Assembly: GCA_902512685.1 (NCBI GenBank)
Contig: CABXKH010000002.1
Span: forward strand, 1 to 64,000
Direction: 5' to 3'
Length of the DNA stretch: 64,000 bases
Source: Paracoccaceae bacterium
Lineage (GTDB): Bacteria > Pseudomonadota > Alphaproteobacteria > Rhodobacterales > Rhodobacteraceae
Shown: positions 26,792 through 35,784 of the stretch, one piece after another
Numbering within the stretch: position 1 is the stretch's first letter
How the letters are laid out: every line of letters starts with the position of its first letter
The notes under the pieces: model-generated
Seen by the model: the letters and a program-made list of their open reading frames with translations, nothing else
Database searches by the model: none
What the model was told of the DNA's origin: nothing
Position numbers and translations under genes: made by a program

Positions 26792-29254
26792 CTACTGGCC
26801 AAAGACATGGTTTGGCAGCCAAAGAACGATCTGTGGGAAGATAAAGATCAATGTTAATCCGATCAGCTGGATCAGCATAAACTGCATCATACCCAAGTAG
26901 ATATCCTTGAGATCCCAGTTCGGCACAACGCCTTTTAGGAAGTAAGCCGACAAGGCCACAGGCGGGGACAACCACGCGGTTTGCAGGTTCACTGCCACAA
27001 GAATACCAAACCAAACCATAAGGTCGTAACGGTTCAATCCATGGATGTCCAAAGCCTCTACCGTTGGCAGAAGAACTGGCAAAACAATCAACACGATCGG
27101 CACCCATTCCAGCGGCCAGCCAAGAACAAAGATCAGCACCATGACCATTAAAAGGATCAGGTATGGTGACATATCCAGCCCCAAGAGCATCTGTGTCATC
27201 ATCTTGGGGGTGCCAAGGTTTGAAAACTCAGCCCCAAAGAAGTTTGACGCAGCCACAAGGAACATGATCAAAACTGTAATTTCCAGAGCTTTGATCATGT
27301 TGTCAAAGAAACCAGAGAACGTAAATTTGCGATACCCGATGGACAAAAGAATAGATCCAAAGGCGCCCATTGCGGCGGCTTCTGCTGGCGTTGCAAAGCC
27401 CAATAGGATCGACCCCAGAGCAAAGGAGATCAAAATCGTTGGCGGCATTAGCCCTGCAAAGAATTCATTCCAAAGGTCTGAAAATTCAAAGCGGTTATCT
27501 GCGTCACTTTGATAAATGGGCAAGGCCAAAACCCCGAGCAAGATCATAAAGGCAAACAGGACGACGGAAACAATCGGGACGCCCTCGGTCCAATTTGCCA
27601 AAATCATGTAGCCATGGAATAAAATTGCCAAAGGAAGCGCAACGCGCAGAACCATCAGATTGAGATAGGCGCGATAGGCAAATAGCATAACGGCGCTCAA
27701 CACAATCAACCCACCAAAGGGAACAACGCCGCCAAATGATCCACCAATACCAAGACCAAAGACACGGCAAATGGTCAGAACCCCTAAAGAGATGAGCGCA
27801 ACTTCGGCGCCATAAAAATCAGATGTTTTTGGTTGATCTTCTTCTGATAGAATGGGTCCAAGGTCTGGGTTCAACCAACACCTTCCTAAAGTGTAGACAA
27901 GGTACAATGTTGCCAGCAGGGCACCGGGGATAAATGCCCCGCGAAACAGATCCAGTGTAGACACCTCTAGGACGGGGCCCATAACAATCAACATAATGGA
28001 TGGTGGGATCAAGATACCCAACGTGCCGCCAGCGGTAATCGTACCGGCCGCAAGTTTGACATTATAGCCAGAGCGGCTCATTGTTGCCCCCGCCATAATA
28101 CCAAGCAACGTGACAGATGCCCCAACGATCCCGGTTGCTGCTGCAAAGATTGTCGAAACGATCAAAACGGCAATATAAAGCGAGCCGCGCACCCGGGCCA
28201 TGATCATCTGGATCGATGCGAATAGCCGCTCCATGAGACCAGCGGCCTCCATCACAATGCCCATCAGGATGAACAAAGGCACCGCCATAAGTTGGTCGTT
28301 CAGCATTGTTGAGTTTGTATTCAGGGTCATCAAAAGTGTTGTGAGTTTGAAGTTCGATGCCCAAATGCCGAAGAAAAAGGCTAAGAAGATTAATGTGAAA
28401 GAAATTGGAAAGCCAACAAAAATCACAAAGATCATTGCTGCCAACATGATGAAACCGATTGTGGGTTTGGAAAGACCCGGCCGTGCCGACATGATATCAG
28501 TAAACCATTCCCCGCCGGGTGTGGCATCTGGAAAGAAAACTGCCATGACCAGCCAAATCAAGGCGATAAAATACGCCGGCATCGCTCTTACAAAATAGCG
28601 TTCACGCTCTTTGCCCATTTTATGCAGGGCGCGGAAAAGCTCTGGGAAACCTTGTAAAAAGAGTAACAAACCACCGATTGGCATGGCAAGGCGCGCAGGC
28701 CATAGGAGTGGCTCCCAAGGGCTGTCGAAAGCAGTCTCGCCGGTTCTATAGGCAACCTCCCAATACTGGGCGGCGATGATGGTGAAAAACAACATGGAAG
28801 GTATGAAAAATGCCATATAAAGCAGGGCATCAACCGTTGCCTGCGTTTTGTTGGACCAGTTGCGATACAAGAAATCGGCGCGGATATGCACACCGCGCAT
28901 CAGCCCATAACCTGCAGCGCCCATAAATAAGACGCCCGAAATCATTCGGCTGATGTCATAGGCAAACTGGGTTGGCCCAAGACCTAAAGCGCGTGCTGTA
29001 TCATCCCAGCCATTGCTCGCCATTATGCCAAAAGCGTTGCGAGAAAACACTTCAATGACAACAACGCCGATCAAAGGAACCATTAACAGGCACAAGATTT
29101 TACCTGCCCAGTCGTTGATCAGATCGATCCACCCTGTAATGGGACGTTGCCATGGGGTCATATCCTCGGGGGTTTCCCCAGGTTTTTCTGTCCGCCGCTC
29201 TGCGATTAATTCATCCGCGATTTCTAAATCGTCGGGTACAACCTCGTCAGCCAT
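26792..29254 (-). CDS. TRAP transporter fused small and large membrane subunits (DctQM), enlarged
   Basis: An 820-residue inner-membrane protein. Residues about 40-225 are a DctQ-type small subunit (four helices; IDLINDWAGKILCLLMVPLI opening), fused to a DctM-type large subunit with GIVGASVTLLGIMAGATMSR and TITAGGTLGILIPPS in its first half and FATPAEAAAMGAFGSI in its second. Separate Q and M usually total about 620. The surplus lies within M at about 470-610, where roughly four extra hydrophobic segments (ILSEEDQPK onward) are inserted. It uses an ion gradient to import an organic acid delivered by the binding protein encoded upstream. Preceded by a strong intercistronic hairpin. Confidence 0.9.
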   Translation of the reverse strand: MADEVVPDDLEIADELIAERRTEKPGETPEDMTPWQRPITGWIDLINDWAGKILCLLMVPLIGVVVIEVFSRNAFGIMASNGWDDTARALGLGPTQFAYDISRMISGVLFMGAAGYGLMRGVHIRADFLYRNWSNKTQATVDALLYMAFFIPSMLFFTIIAAQYWEVAYRTGETAFDSPWEPLLWPARLAMPIGGLLLFLQGFPELFRALHKMGKERERYFVRAMPAYFIALIWLVMAVFFPDATPGGEWFTDIMSARPGLSKPTIGFIMLAAMIFVIFVGFPISFTLIFLAFFFGIWASNFKLTTLLMTLNTNSTMLNDQLMAVPLFILMGIVMEAAGLMERLFASIQMIMARVRGSLYIAVLIVSTIFAAATGIVGASVTLLGIMAGATMSRSGYNVKLAAGTITAGGTLGILIPPSIMLIVMGPVLEVSTLDLFRGAFIPGALLATLYLVYTLGRCWLNPDLGPILSEEDQPKTSDFYGAEVALISLGVLTICRVFGLGIGGSFGGVVPFGGLIVLSAVMLFAYRAYLNLMVLRVALPLAILFHGYMILANWTEGVPIVSVVLFAFMILLGVLALPIYQSDADNRFEFSDLWNEFFAGLMPPTILISFALGSILLGFATPAEAAAMGAFGSILLSIGYRKFTFSGFFDNMIKALEITVLIMFLVAASNFFGAEFSNLGTPKMMTQMLLGLDMSPYLILLMVMVLIFVLGWPLEWVPIVLIVLPVLLPTVEALDIHGLNRYDLMVWFGILVAVNLQTAWLSPPVALSAYFLKGVVPNWDLKDIYLGMMQFMLIQLIGLTLIFIFPQIVLWLPNHVFGQ

Positions 29255-29347
29255 GCCCCGTTCTCCCTTTTTGTGCTCTCTCTATTTAAAGGGAGCGTTC
29301 TTTTTTAGGAAAAAGCCAGATGCTCTTGCCAAAAAAAGACGATGCAT

Positions 29348-29365
29348 GGGGCCCCGAAGGGCCCC
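29348..29365 (-). terminator. Intercistronic hairpin between TRAP binding protein and permease
   Basis: GGGGCCC / GGGCCCC stem around a 4-base loop in the 130 bases between the two genes, about 20 bases after the binding-protein stop. On the minus strand it is followed after 13 bases by a T7 run (CGTCTTTTTTT). Likely attenuates read-through or protects upstream mRNA, giving more binding protein than permease. Confidence 0.75.
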
Positions 29366-29384
29366 ACTTAATGTCATTAAAACA

Positions 29385-30491
29385 TTACTTCAAAGTGTCG
29401 GCGTGGGCTTTGCCCAAGCCAGCGTTTGACGCCTGTGCACCAGCCCAGAATGGCACGGCGATGTCAGCAAAATCTTTTTGTGACTGCCATACTTCTGCGA
29501 AGAATTCATTTTCTTCAGCTGCGGCTTCAAGAAGTTTTTTCGCTGCAGCCATGTATTCTGTGAAGTAGTCTGCAGGTGTATCTTCGAGAATAACGCCGTG
29601 GTTCTCTGTCAGATCTTTAAGCGCTTTACCGTTTTCGTAGATACGGTAAGACATTGATTTAGACAAAGATGCGTTTGCGGCAACTTCCAAGGCTTTCTGT
29701 TCAGTCGCTGAGAGGCTGTCGTATACATCGCCATTGATATACAGGTCAGCATTCACAACAACCTGGTGAAGACCCTGAAGGTAGTAGTGCTTAAGAACTT
29801 TTTGGAAACCAAAGACTGAGTCTGGCTTCGGGCAGCACCACTCAGCCGCGTCGATTGTTCCCTTTTCAAGGGCTGGAAGGATGTCTCCACCGCCCATAGC
29901 AACAGCGGCAACACCGATTTCATTATATGCGGCGCCAACCATTCCGGGAGGGGCGCGGAAGCGCAGTTTCCGGAAGTCATCCATCGAGTTAATTGGCTCT
30001 GGGAACCAACCCAATGCCTCTGGTCCAACTGGCTGCAACATAAAGCCTTTTACGTTTACGCCCATCTCATCCCAAAGCCGGTCGTAAAGTTCTTTACCGC
30101 CACCGTATTGAAACCAAGATAGGAACGCCATTGCGTCCAGACCAACGCCAGCACCCGCAATCGGAGCACCAAATAGGTTAGCTGCCGGGTGCTTGCCGCC
30201 CCAGTAGTGTGTCCAAGCAAATCCGCCCTCGACGAGACCGGCGTCAACCGCATCCATAATGTCGCGTGGGCCAACAACGGCGCCTGCGGGCAAAATTTCA
30301 ATTTTCACAGAACCGTCAGTTAAGGCTGCGACATCCGCGGCAAAGCTCTCAACCATACGGACTTCATCTGTTGAGTTACCAAGCACTGACTGAATGCGGA
30401 TAACGGTTTCGGCCGTTGCGGCCGATGCGATCATCGCTGCACCAACACCAATTGCAGCAGCGCCATTTTTAAGTTTTTTAAGGTCAAACAT
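29385..30491 (-). CDS. TRAP transporter periplasmic substrate-binding protein (DctP/TakP type)
   Basis: A 368-residue secreted solute-binding protein. A signal peptide ends at ATA before ETVIRIQSV (about residue 28). The body shows the DctP/TakP pattern: FAADVAALTDGSVKIEILPAG, RDIMDAVDAGLVEGG, a Trp-rich ligand-site segment (GFAWTHYWGGKHPA), and MDDFRKLRFRAPPGM with the Arg that salt-bridges a carboxylate. The likeness is closest to the TakP branch that binds 2-oxo acids as calcium or sodium salts, so an alpha-keto acid is a fair guess. AGGGAGAGAAACGT precedes the ATG. Confidence 0.92.
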   Translation of the reverse strand: MFDLKKLKNGAAAIGVGAAMIASAATAETVIRIQSVLGNSTDEVRMVESFAADVAALTDGSVKIEILPAGAVVGPRDIMDAVDAGLVEGGFAWTHYWGGKHPAANLFGAPIAGAGVGLDAMAFLSWFQYGGGKELYDRLWDEMGVNVKGFMLQPVGPEALGWFPEPINSMDDFRKLRFRAPPGMVGAAYNEIGVAAVAMGGGDILPALEKGTIDAAEWCCPKPDSVFGFQKVLKHYYLQGLHQVVVNADLYINGDVYDSLSATEQKALEVAANASLSKSMSYRIYENGKALKDLTENHGVILEDTPADYFTEYMAAAKKLLEAAAEENEFFAEVWQSQKDFADIAVPFWAGAQASNAGLGKAHADTLK

Positions 30492-30578
30492 TACGTTTCT
30501 CTCCCTTGTGTTATGCCTTCTTTATTCATTAGCATACTTCCGTCGAAGGCATTGCGGAAGCTTGACTCTCGATTTTAT

Positions 30579-31235
30579 TTATCCCGGCGGTACCGCTTGT
30601 AGAAACGCTAGAACGCCAATTTCGGGATCCATTAGTCCGCGGTGGAACATTTCCGCAGCAACATACACTAAGACAGCAAGGCCGAGCCAAGAAATGATCG
30701 GGAATCTTGCCAGTAGTTTCATGATTAAAGTGGCCGCAAAGGCCATAAGAGCAATGGCCAAGGCAAGGCCGAAGATCAGCATATTGGTGTCGCCATCCGC
30801 AATCGCAGCCACCGCAAGAACGTTGTCAATCGACATTGATACATCCGCGACCATGATATAGATCATCGCGCGCCGCATGGTTTTGCGCGGTGGGTCTGTG
30901 GCGTCCTGCTCGGTGGTTTCCTCTGTTTCGGCGGCGCTGCTATCTTCATTGTTCCGTTGGTTGGCTTCGCGAATTTCGCCAAAAAGCCGCCAACAGACCC
31001 AGAACAGAAGTAAGGCTCCAACAAACAGCAGGCCTGGAATGCCAAGAAGCTTGGTCGCAATAACGGCAAAGACAATGCGCAGTAAAGCTGCGACCACCAT
31101 GCCATAAAAGATCGCCTTTTTGCGCATCTCTTGCGGCAAAGAAGCGGCTGCCATGCCAATAATCAGGGCATTGTCACCGGACAAAACAATGTCTGCGACG
31201 ATTATTGAAAAAATATCACCGGCTTCAGCAATCAT
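30579..31235 (-). CDS. TerC family integral membrane protein
   Basis: A 218-residue protein with about seven hydrophobic segments and the TerC hallmarks: an aspartate-containing helix at the start (IIVADIVLSGDNALIIGMAA) repeated in inverted topology later (VADVSMSIDNVLAVAAIAD). An acidic loop lies between (about residues 88-115). TerC proteins are linked to metal ion export and tellurite resistance; Mn homeostasis is documented for several. GGAGG lies about 10 bases before the ATG at 31235, which overlaps the stop of the GMC oxidoreductase (ATGA). Confidence 0.9.
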   Translation of the reverse strand: MIAEAGDIFSIIVADIVLSGDNALIIGMAAASLPQEMRKKAIFYGMVVAALLRIVFAVIATKLLGIPGLLFVGALLLFWVCWRLFGEIREANQRNNEDSSAAETEETTEQDATDPPRKTMRRAMIYIMVADVSMSIDNVLAVAAIADGDTNMLIFGLALAIALMAFAATLIMKLLARFPIISWLGLAVLVYVAAEMFHRGLMDPEIGVLAFLQAVPPG

Positions 31236-32854
31236 GAGTGGTGGCCTCCGGCGGTGGTTGCTTTTTGGTCTTTTATAATCATATCTGCTGCTTTTTCCCC
31301 GATCATAATGGCTGGTCCATTGGTGTTTCCTGACACGATCTGCGGCATGATCGAACAATCAACAACGCGCAGTCGGTCGAGCCCGTGTACCCGTAAAGTT
31401 TCATCCACCACTGCCATCGGGTCATGACCCATTTTGCAGGTGCCCGTTGGATGATAAATTGTTGTTGAGGTCTGTCTTGCCCAGTCAAGCAATCCGTCAT
31501 AGTCCTCATCGGGCACATTTGGTCCGGGTTTATATTCTGTTTCGATCATTCCGGACACCGGTTGGTGGCGACAGATACGTCTGGCACATCTAATCCCATC
31601 GACAATCGTTTCCTGATCAATCCGTTCTGACAGATAATTTGGGTGAATGGCTGGGTGGTCATGGATATTTGCTGATTTTAGCAGGATTTCCCCGGTGCTT
31701 TGTGGGCGCAATTGCAAAACCGAAGCGGTAAAGGCATCAAAATTATGCATCTCGATTGTTGGATCATCTGCGCTGAGCGGTTGGATGTGAAATTGAATAT
31801 CCGGGCTGGATAATTCGGGGCGTGTTTTTAGAAAAGCTGTGCCAAGGCTGGCCGCGAGGGTCATCGGACCCGATCGGTTGAAAACATATTGCAAACCAAT
31901 GGATAGATGGTTCAGTAATCCGCGGGTTTTGGTGTTGATCGTGGGCAGGTTCACTTTGTAAACTGGCCGTGCCTGTAAATGGTCTTGTAGATTTTTTCCG
32001 ACCCCGTTCGCGGCATGCAACACCTCAATCCCGTGCTGTTTCAATTCATCGGGTTTGCCAACGCCCGACAGCATGAGCAATTGCGGAGATCCGATCGAGC
32101 CAGCACTTAGAATAACTTCTTTTCGCGCTTTGATATGCGTTTTTTGCAAACCTTGCGTGATCATGATGCCCGTCGCAGTGCGGCCATCAAATGTGATTTT
32201 TTCCACCAACGCCCGGGTGATAATGTGCAAGTTGCTGCGTTGTCGCACCGGCGCAAGATAAGCTTTTGCAGAGCTGCAGCGAAGGCCGTTTTGGGCCGTT
32301 TGTTGAAAAAATCCGACACCTTCCTGGTCGCCAGAATTGTAATCGTTATTGTATGAAAAACCGGCCTCCTGAGCGGCCTCGACCCATGCGTCGACAATTG
32401 GCCATGTGTTGTGGGACTGATTGACGGTCAAGGGGCCACCCTGGCCGCGTTCGCTGGCATCTGGCCCGTTCCAGTTTTCCGATTTCTGAAAATATGGCAG
32501 GACATCATCCCAAGACCATCCGGAATTGCCTCTTTGCGCCCATCCATCATAATCTTGCGGCTGTCCGCGCACATAAAGCAACCCATTGATTGAACTGGAC
32601 CCGCCTAGGGTTTTGCCGCGGGGCCAGTTAATGGCGCGTCCGTTCAGGCCGGGATCTTGCTCAGTTCGGTACATCCAATTTAAAGCCGGATTCTTAATGG
32701 TGCGAAAATATCCAACAGGAATATGAATCCAAGGTGATACATCCCGCCCGCCGGCTTCGATGACGGCGACACGAACGCTCGGATCAGTGCTAAGCCGATT
32801 GGCCAGCACACACCCAGAAGAGCCCGCGCCAACAATCACGTAGTCAAATTCCAA
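31232..32854 (-). CDS. GMC family oxidoreductase (choline dehydrogenase-like), TTG start
   Basis: A 540-residue FAD flavoprotein. The FAD motif VGAGSSGCVLANRLS opens the chain, GMC signature 1 is in PRGKTLGGSSSINGLLYVRG and signature 2 in GSIGSPQLLMLSGVG; the active-site His-Asn pair lies in HPTGTCKMG and in the closing SGNTNGPAIMIGEKAAD. It is an alcohol dehydrogenase of the BetA-like branch; similarity does not prove choline as substrate. No ATG is near the N-terminus; the TTG at 32854 has GGAG at 7 bases. Divergent from an IclR regulator, which probably controls it. Confidence 0.9.
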   Translation of the reverse strand: MEFDYVIVGAGSSGCVLANRLSTDPSVRVAVIEAGGRDVSPWIHIPVGYFRTIKNPALNWMYRTEQDPGLNGRAINWPRGKTLGGSSSINGLLYVRGQPQDYDGWAQRGNSGWSWDDVLPYFQKSENWNGPDASERGQGGPLTVNQSHNTWPIVDAWVEAAQEAGFSYNNDYNSGDQEGVGFFQQTAQNGLRCSSAKAYLAPVRQRSNLHIITRALVEKITFDGRTATGIMITQGLQKTHIKARKEVILSAGSIGSPQLLMLSGVGKPDELKQHGIEVLHAANGVGKNLQDHLQARPVYKVNLPTINTKTRGLLNHLSIGLQYVFNRSGPMTLAASLGTAFLKTRPELSSPDIQFHIQPLSADDPTIEMHNFDAFTASVLQLRPQSTGEILLKSANIHDHPAIHPNYLSERIDQETIVDGIRCARRICRHQPVSGMIETEYKPGPNVPDEDYDGLLDWARQTSTTIYHPTGTCKMGHDPMAVVDETLRVHGLDRLRVVDCSIMPQIVSGNTNGPAIMIGEKAADMIIKDQKATTAGGHHS

Positions 32855-32971
32855 AAAAACACTCCAAACTTCAAAAAATGAGACTTTTTGTCCCAATTTA
32901 TGAATAAAGCATTGTTTTTTGATTCTTTTCAAGAGATATTTTTAAAAATTGTAATTTTGGGAGTTCGAAAG

Positions 32972-33736
32972 ATGTCATCCATAGAACGGATGCCCACCAA
33001 CCTAAGGCCTTTGCTGATCTTAGAGGCTTTGGGCGAATCTTCATCGCCCATGAACCCGACAGAGATAGGCCGCGCGATTGGATTGCCAAAACAAACCGTA
33101 CACCGGGTCTGTGCAACCTTGGTTGAGCAGGGATTTTTGATTTATGAACAGAATGGCAAAAGATTGCGCGCCGCGCGCCGCAGCCGCACCATTGGGGCGG
33201 GGTTGATGTATTCGTCGCATTTGCATGTCATTCGAAGACAAATTTTAGAGAACGTTGCCCGTCAGGTTGGTGAAACCGTCAATTTTGCTGTGCCCGAGGT
33301 CTCTGGAATGAATTATCTTGACCGGGTTGAAACAGACTGGGCATTTCGGGTTCAATTGCCTATTGGGACAAATGTGCCATTTCACTGCACTGCCAGCGGC
33401 AAGACCTATCTGGCTTCGCTCTTACCAAATGATCGGGCCAAATTGGTGTCAGCCTTAAACCTGCAAGCTCACACATCCAATACATTCACCTCGCCAGCGG
33501 CCCTTATGAAGGAATTAGACAGTATTTCAAAGCAAGGATATGCCTTGGATAACGAAGAGTTTTTAGATGATATGTTGGCAATTTCTGTCCCGGTTCGTCA
33601 TGCCAGCGGACGATTTGTTGCGGCGATTGCGTTTCATGGGCCATCGATCCGGCTGAACCGCGAAAAGTTGCTGGCATCCAAGCCTGTATTGCTTGAAGCA
33701 GCTCGGCAGTTGAAAGATGTCTTGTTTGAAGACTGA
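32972..33736 (+). CDS. IclR family transcriptional regulator
   Basis: A 254-residue regulator: N-terminal winged helix-turn-helix (about residues 8-65; MNPTEIGRAIGLPKQTVHRV is the recognition region) and a GAF-like ligand-binding domain (about 75-250; NFAVPEVSGMNYLDRVE, HCTASGKTYLASL, GYALDNEEFLDDMLAISVPV). These usually control catabolic genes nearby. GGGAG lies 8 bases before the ATG at 32972; the frame runs back to 32888 through AT-rich leader. The target is probably the divergent GMC-TerC unit and perhaps the TRAP genes beyond. Confidence 0.92.
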   Translation: MSSIERMPTNLRPLLILEALGESSSPMNPTEIGRAIGLPKQTVHRVCATLVEQGFLIYEQNGKRLRAARRSRTIGAGLMYSSHLHVIRRQILENVARQVGETVNFAVPEVSGMNYLDRVETDWAFRVQLPIGTNVPFHCTASGKTYLASLLPNDRAKLVSALNLQAHTSNTFTSPAALMKELDSISKQGYALDNEEFLDDMLAISVPVRHASGRFVAAIAFHGPSIRLNREKLLASKPVLLEAARQLKDVLFED

Positions 33737-34074
33737 TATCTTTTTGTCCAGAAACACTCACGCAGCGGTTTTCATGGCGAATCGCGCCTAAGCGGATGGT
33801 TTTGGAAAGTACAACTCGGGCGGAATGTGTGATAGCACGGCAAAAATGAGAGCCGCAGGTTTCATTTGCGCGCGTTTGCTTCCCATTCGAAAAGAAAAAT
33901 CGAATGATGCCCAGCAGAATGTGAAGAAATCCTACTTTACGTTGCGAAATGCAGTCTATGAAACTTGATGCGAGCGTGTTTAACTTTGTCCATCTAGACT
34001 TTGATATCAACTGATTCACTCGTTTGTATCAGACACGGAAACTCAAAACGTTAATCATCAAAAGGGAGAGATTG
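33737..34074. other. Intergenic region upstream of oppA
   Basis: No gene supported; minus-strand open frames here lack family character. The region must hold the promoter of the opp operon. The oppA ribosome site AAAGGGAGAG is at its right end. I see no clear operator or riboswitch. Confidence 0.6.
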
Positions 34075-35700
34075 ATGAAACACTGTATGAAAGCCATATT
34101 GCTGGCGACGGCTGTGGGTTGGGCAAGTGGCCCGCTCTTGGCGGCCGGAGCCCATCCAACAACGGGCGAGGCCCTGGCGGATGACCAAATATTTACCTAT
34201 GTAACCGTTGACGAGCACACCTCGGTCGATCCGCAAATTGTGGAAGATACGACCGGTGCAGCAATTGTTCGCGACCTCTTTGAAGGTCTTTATAATCAAG
34301 ATGCGGATGGCAATCTGGTGCCGGGCGTAGCCCTAAGCCATACCACAAATGCCGATAAAACTGTCTATACATTTACCCTGCGCGACAACGCAAAGTGGTC
34401 GGATGGTAAAACTGTCACTGCGGGTGATTTCGAATATGCGTGGAAACGCCTTGCTGATCCTGAAACCGCATCGCCGTATCAGTGGTTTATGGAAGTGATG
34501 AACATCAAAAATGCCGGCGGTGTGATGTCTGGCGATATGCCGGTCTCTGAATTGGGCGTTAAAGCGCTAAATGATACAACGCTGGAAGTCACGCTGGCGG
34601 GCAGTATGTCTTATTTCCCACTGACCACGACACATGGATCAACTTTCCCATCACCGCAATGGGTCATCGAAGCCCATGGCACCGATTGGATAAAGCCTGA
34701 AAATATCGTTTCAAACGGCGCCTATGTGCTGACCAAGCACGTTCCGAACGAGACTTTAGAGCGCGAACGTAACCCGATGTATTGGAACGACGCCGAAACG
34801 ATCATGGAAAAAGTCGTGATCAAGATCGTCAATGATGAAAATGTGGCGCTAACACGCTATCTTGCTGGCGAATTTGATAAAACTGGCGTTCCAACAGGCC
34901 AGTTCTTGAAAATGCAAAAGCAGTATCCTGCCGAAGTTTATTCCAACCCTAAACTCTGCACTTATTACTATAGCCTGAACATGGGCGAAAATGGTCCAGA
35001 GGCGTTGAAAGACAAGCGGGTTAGACAGGCGCTGTCCTATGCAATCGATCGTGATATCATCGTTGAAAACATCCTGCAGGCCGGTCAGTTCCCTGCCTAT
35101 ACCTTTACGCCGGGTGCAACAGCGGGCTTTAGCGTACCAGAAGTGGCTGCCGCCACTATGTCCCAAGCCGAGCGCGATGCCAAAGCGGCTGAATTGCTTT
35201 CTGCGGCGGGTTACGACAAGGGCAATCCACTGGCGATCGAAATCCTCTATAATACATCTGAGGGTCACAAAAAAATCGCGATTGCGATCAGCCAGATGTG
35301 GAAACAAAAACTGGGCGTGGAAGCAACCATGCAGAACCAGGAATGGAAAACCTTCCTGTCCACGAAAGGTGAAGGCAACTATGAGGTTGGTCGCGCTGGC
35401 TGGTGCGGCGATTATAACGAAGCCTCAACCTTCCTTGATCTGGTGAACTCCAAATCTGGTTACAATGATTCCAAATTCTCAAACGCAGAGGTCGATCAAT
35501 TGCTGGCGGATTCTAAAACGTCAGACAATGCTCAGCCAAACTACACGAGAATCGAGGAAATCATTGCAGACGAAGTTCCGTTGATCTCGATCTATCACTA
35601 CACAAGCGCAACGTTCCTGAAGTCATCTATTAAAGGATGGCCGCATGAGAACGTTGAAGGCAACTGGTATTCTAGAAACCTTTATAAGGTTGCAGAATAA
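34075..35700 (+). CDS. oppA: Oligopeptide ABC transporter, substrate-binding protein OppA
   Basis: Periplasmic peptide-binding protein of the SBP_bac_5 family, 541 residues. The signal peptide (MKHCMKAILLATAVGWASGP) probably ends at LLAAG. The body shows TYVTVDEHTSVDPQIVEDTT, FEGLYNQDADGNLVPGVA and FTLRDNAKWSDGKTVTAGDF, close to enterobacterial OppA, and the two cysteines that form its disulfide-type pair (KLCTYYY and AGWCGDYNEAS). Ligand peptides are inferred from this likeness. First gene of a complete oppABCDF operon, followed by an intercistronic hairpin. Confidence 0.95.
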   Translation: MKHCMKAILLATAVGWASGPLLAAGAHPTTGEALADDQIFTYVTVDEHTSVDPQIVEDTTGAAIVRDLFEGLYNQDADGNLVPGVALSHTTNADKTVYTFTLRDNAKWSDGKTVTAGDFEYAWKRLADPETASPYQWFMEVMNIKNAGGVMSGDMPVSELGVKALNDTTLEVTLAGSMSYFPLTTTHGSTFPSPQWVIEAHGTDWIKPENIVSNGAYVLTKHVPNETLERERNPMYWNDAETIMEKVVIKIVNDENVALTRYLAGEFDKTGVPTGQFLKMQKQYPAEVYSNPKLCTYYYSLNMGENGPEALKDKRVRQALSYAIDRDIIVENILQAGQFPAYTFTPGATAGFSVPEVAAATMSQAERDAKAAELLSAAGYDKGNPLAIEILYNTSEGHKKIAIAISQMWKQKLGVEATMQNQEWKTFLSTKGEGNYEVGRAGWCGDYNEASTFLDLVNSKSGYNDSKFSNAEVDQLLADSKTSDNAQPNYTRIEEIIADEVPLISIYHYTSATFLKSSIKGWPHENVEGNWYSRNLYKVAE

Positions 35701-35713
35701 TAAATTGATAAAA

Positions 35714-35741
35714 ACGGGCGCCGATATCTTTCGGTGCCCGT
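35714..35741 (+). terminator. Intercistronic hairpin between oppA and oppB
   Basis: Eleven-base stem ACGGGCGCCGA / TCGGTGCCCGT (one G-T pair) with a 6-base loop, 13 bases after the oppA stop, followed by a T-rich stretch (CATTTATTC) without a real U run. Fits partial termination or mRNA stabilisation so that OppA exceeds the membrane subunits. Confidence 0.75.
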
Positions 35742-35784
35742 CATTTATTCGCAAGGCAATTTCTGACTTATTTGGAACGTAGCT

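Noticed and set aside
33504..34019. 171-residue minus-strand ORF overlapping the IclR gene end
   Set aside because: It is the shadow of the IclR gene in its first part and has no recognisable features in the rest.
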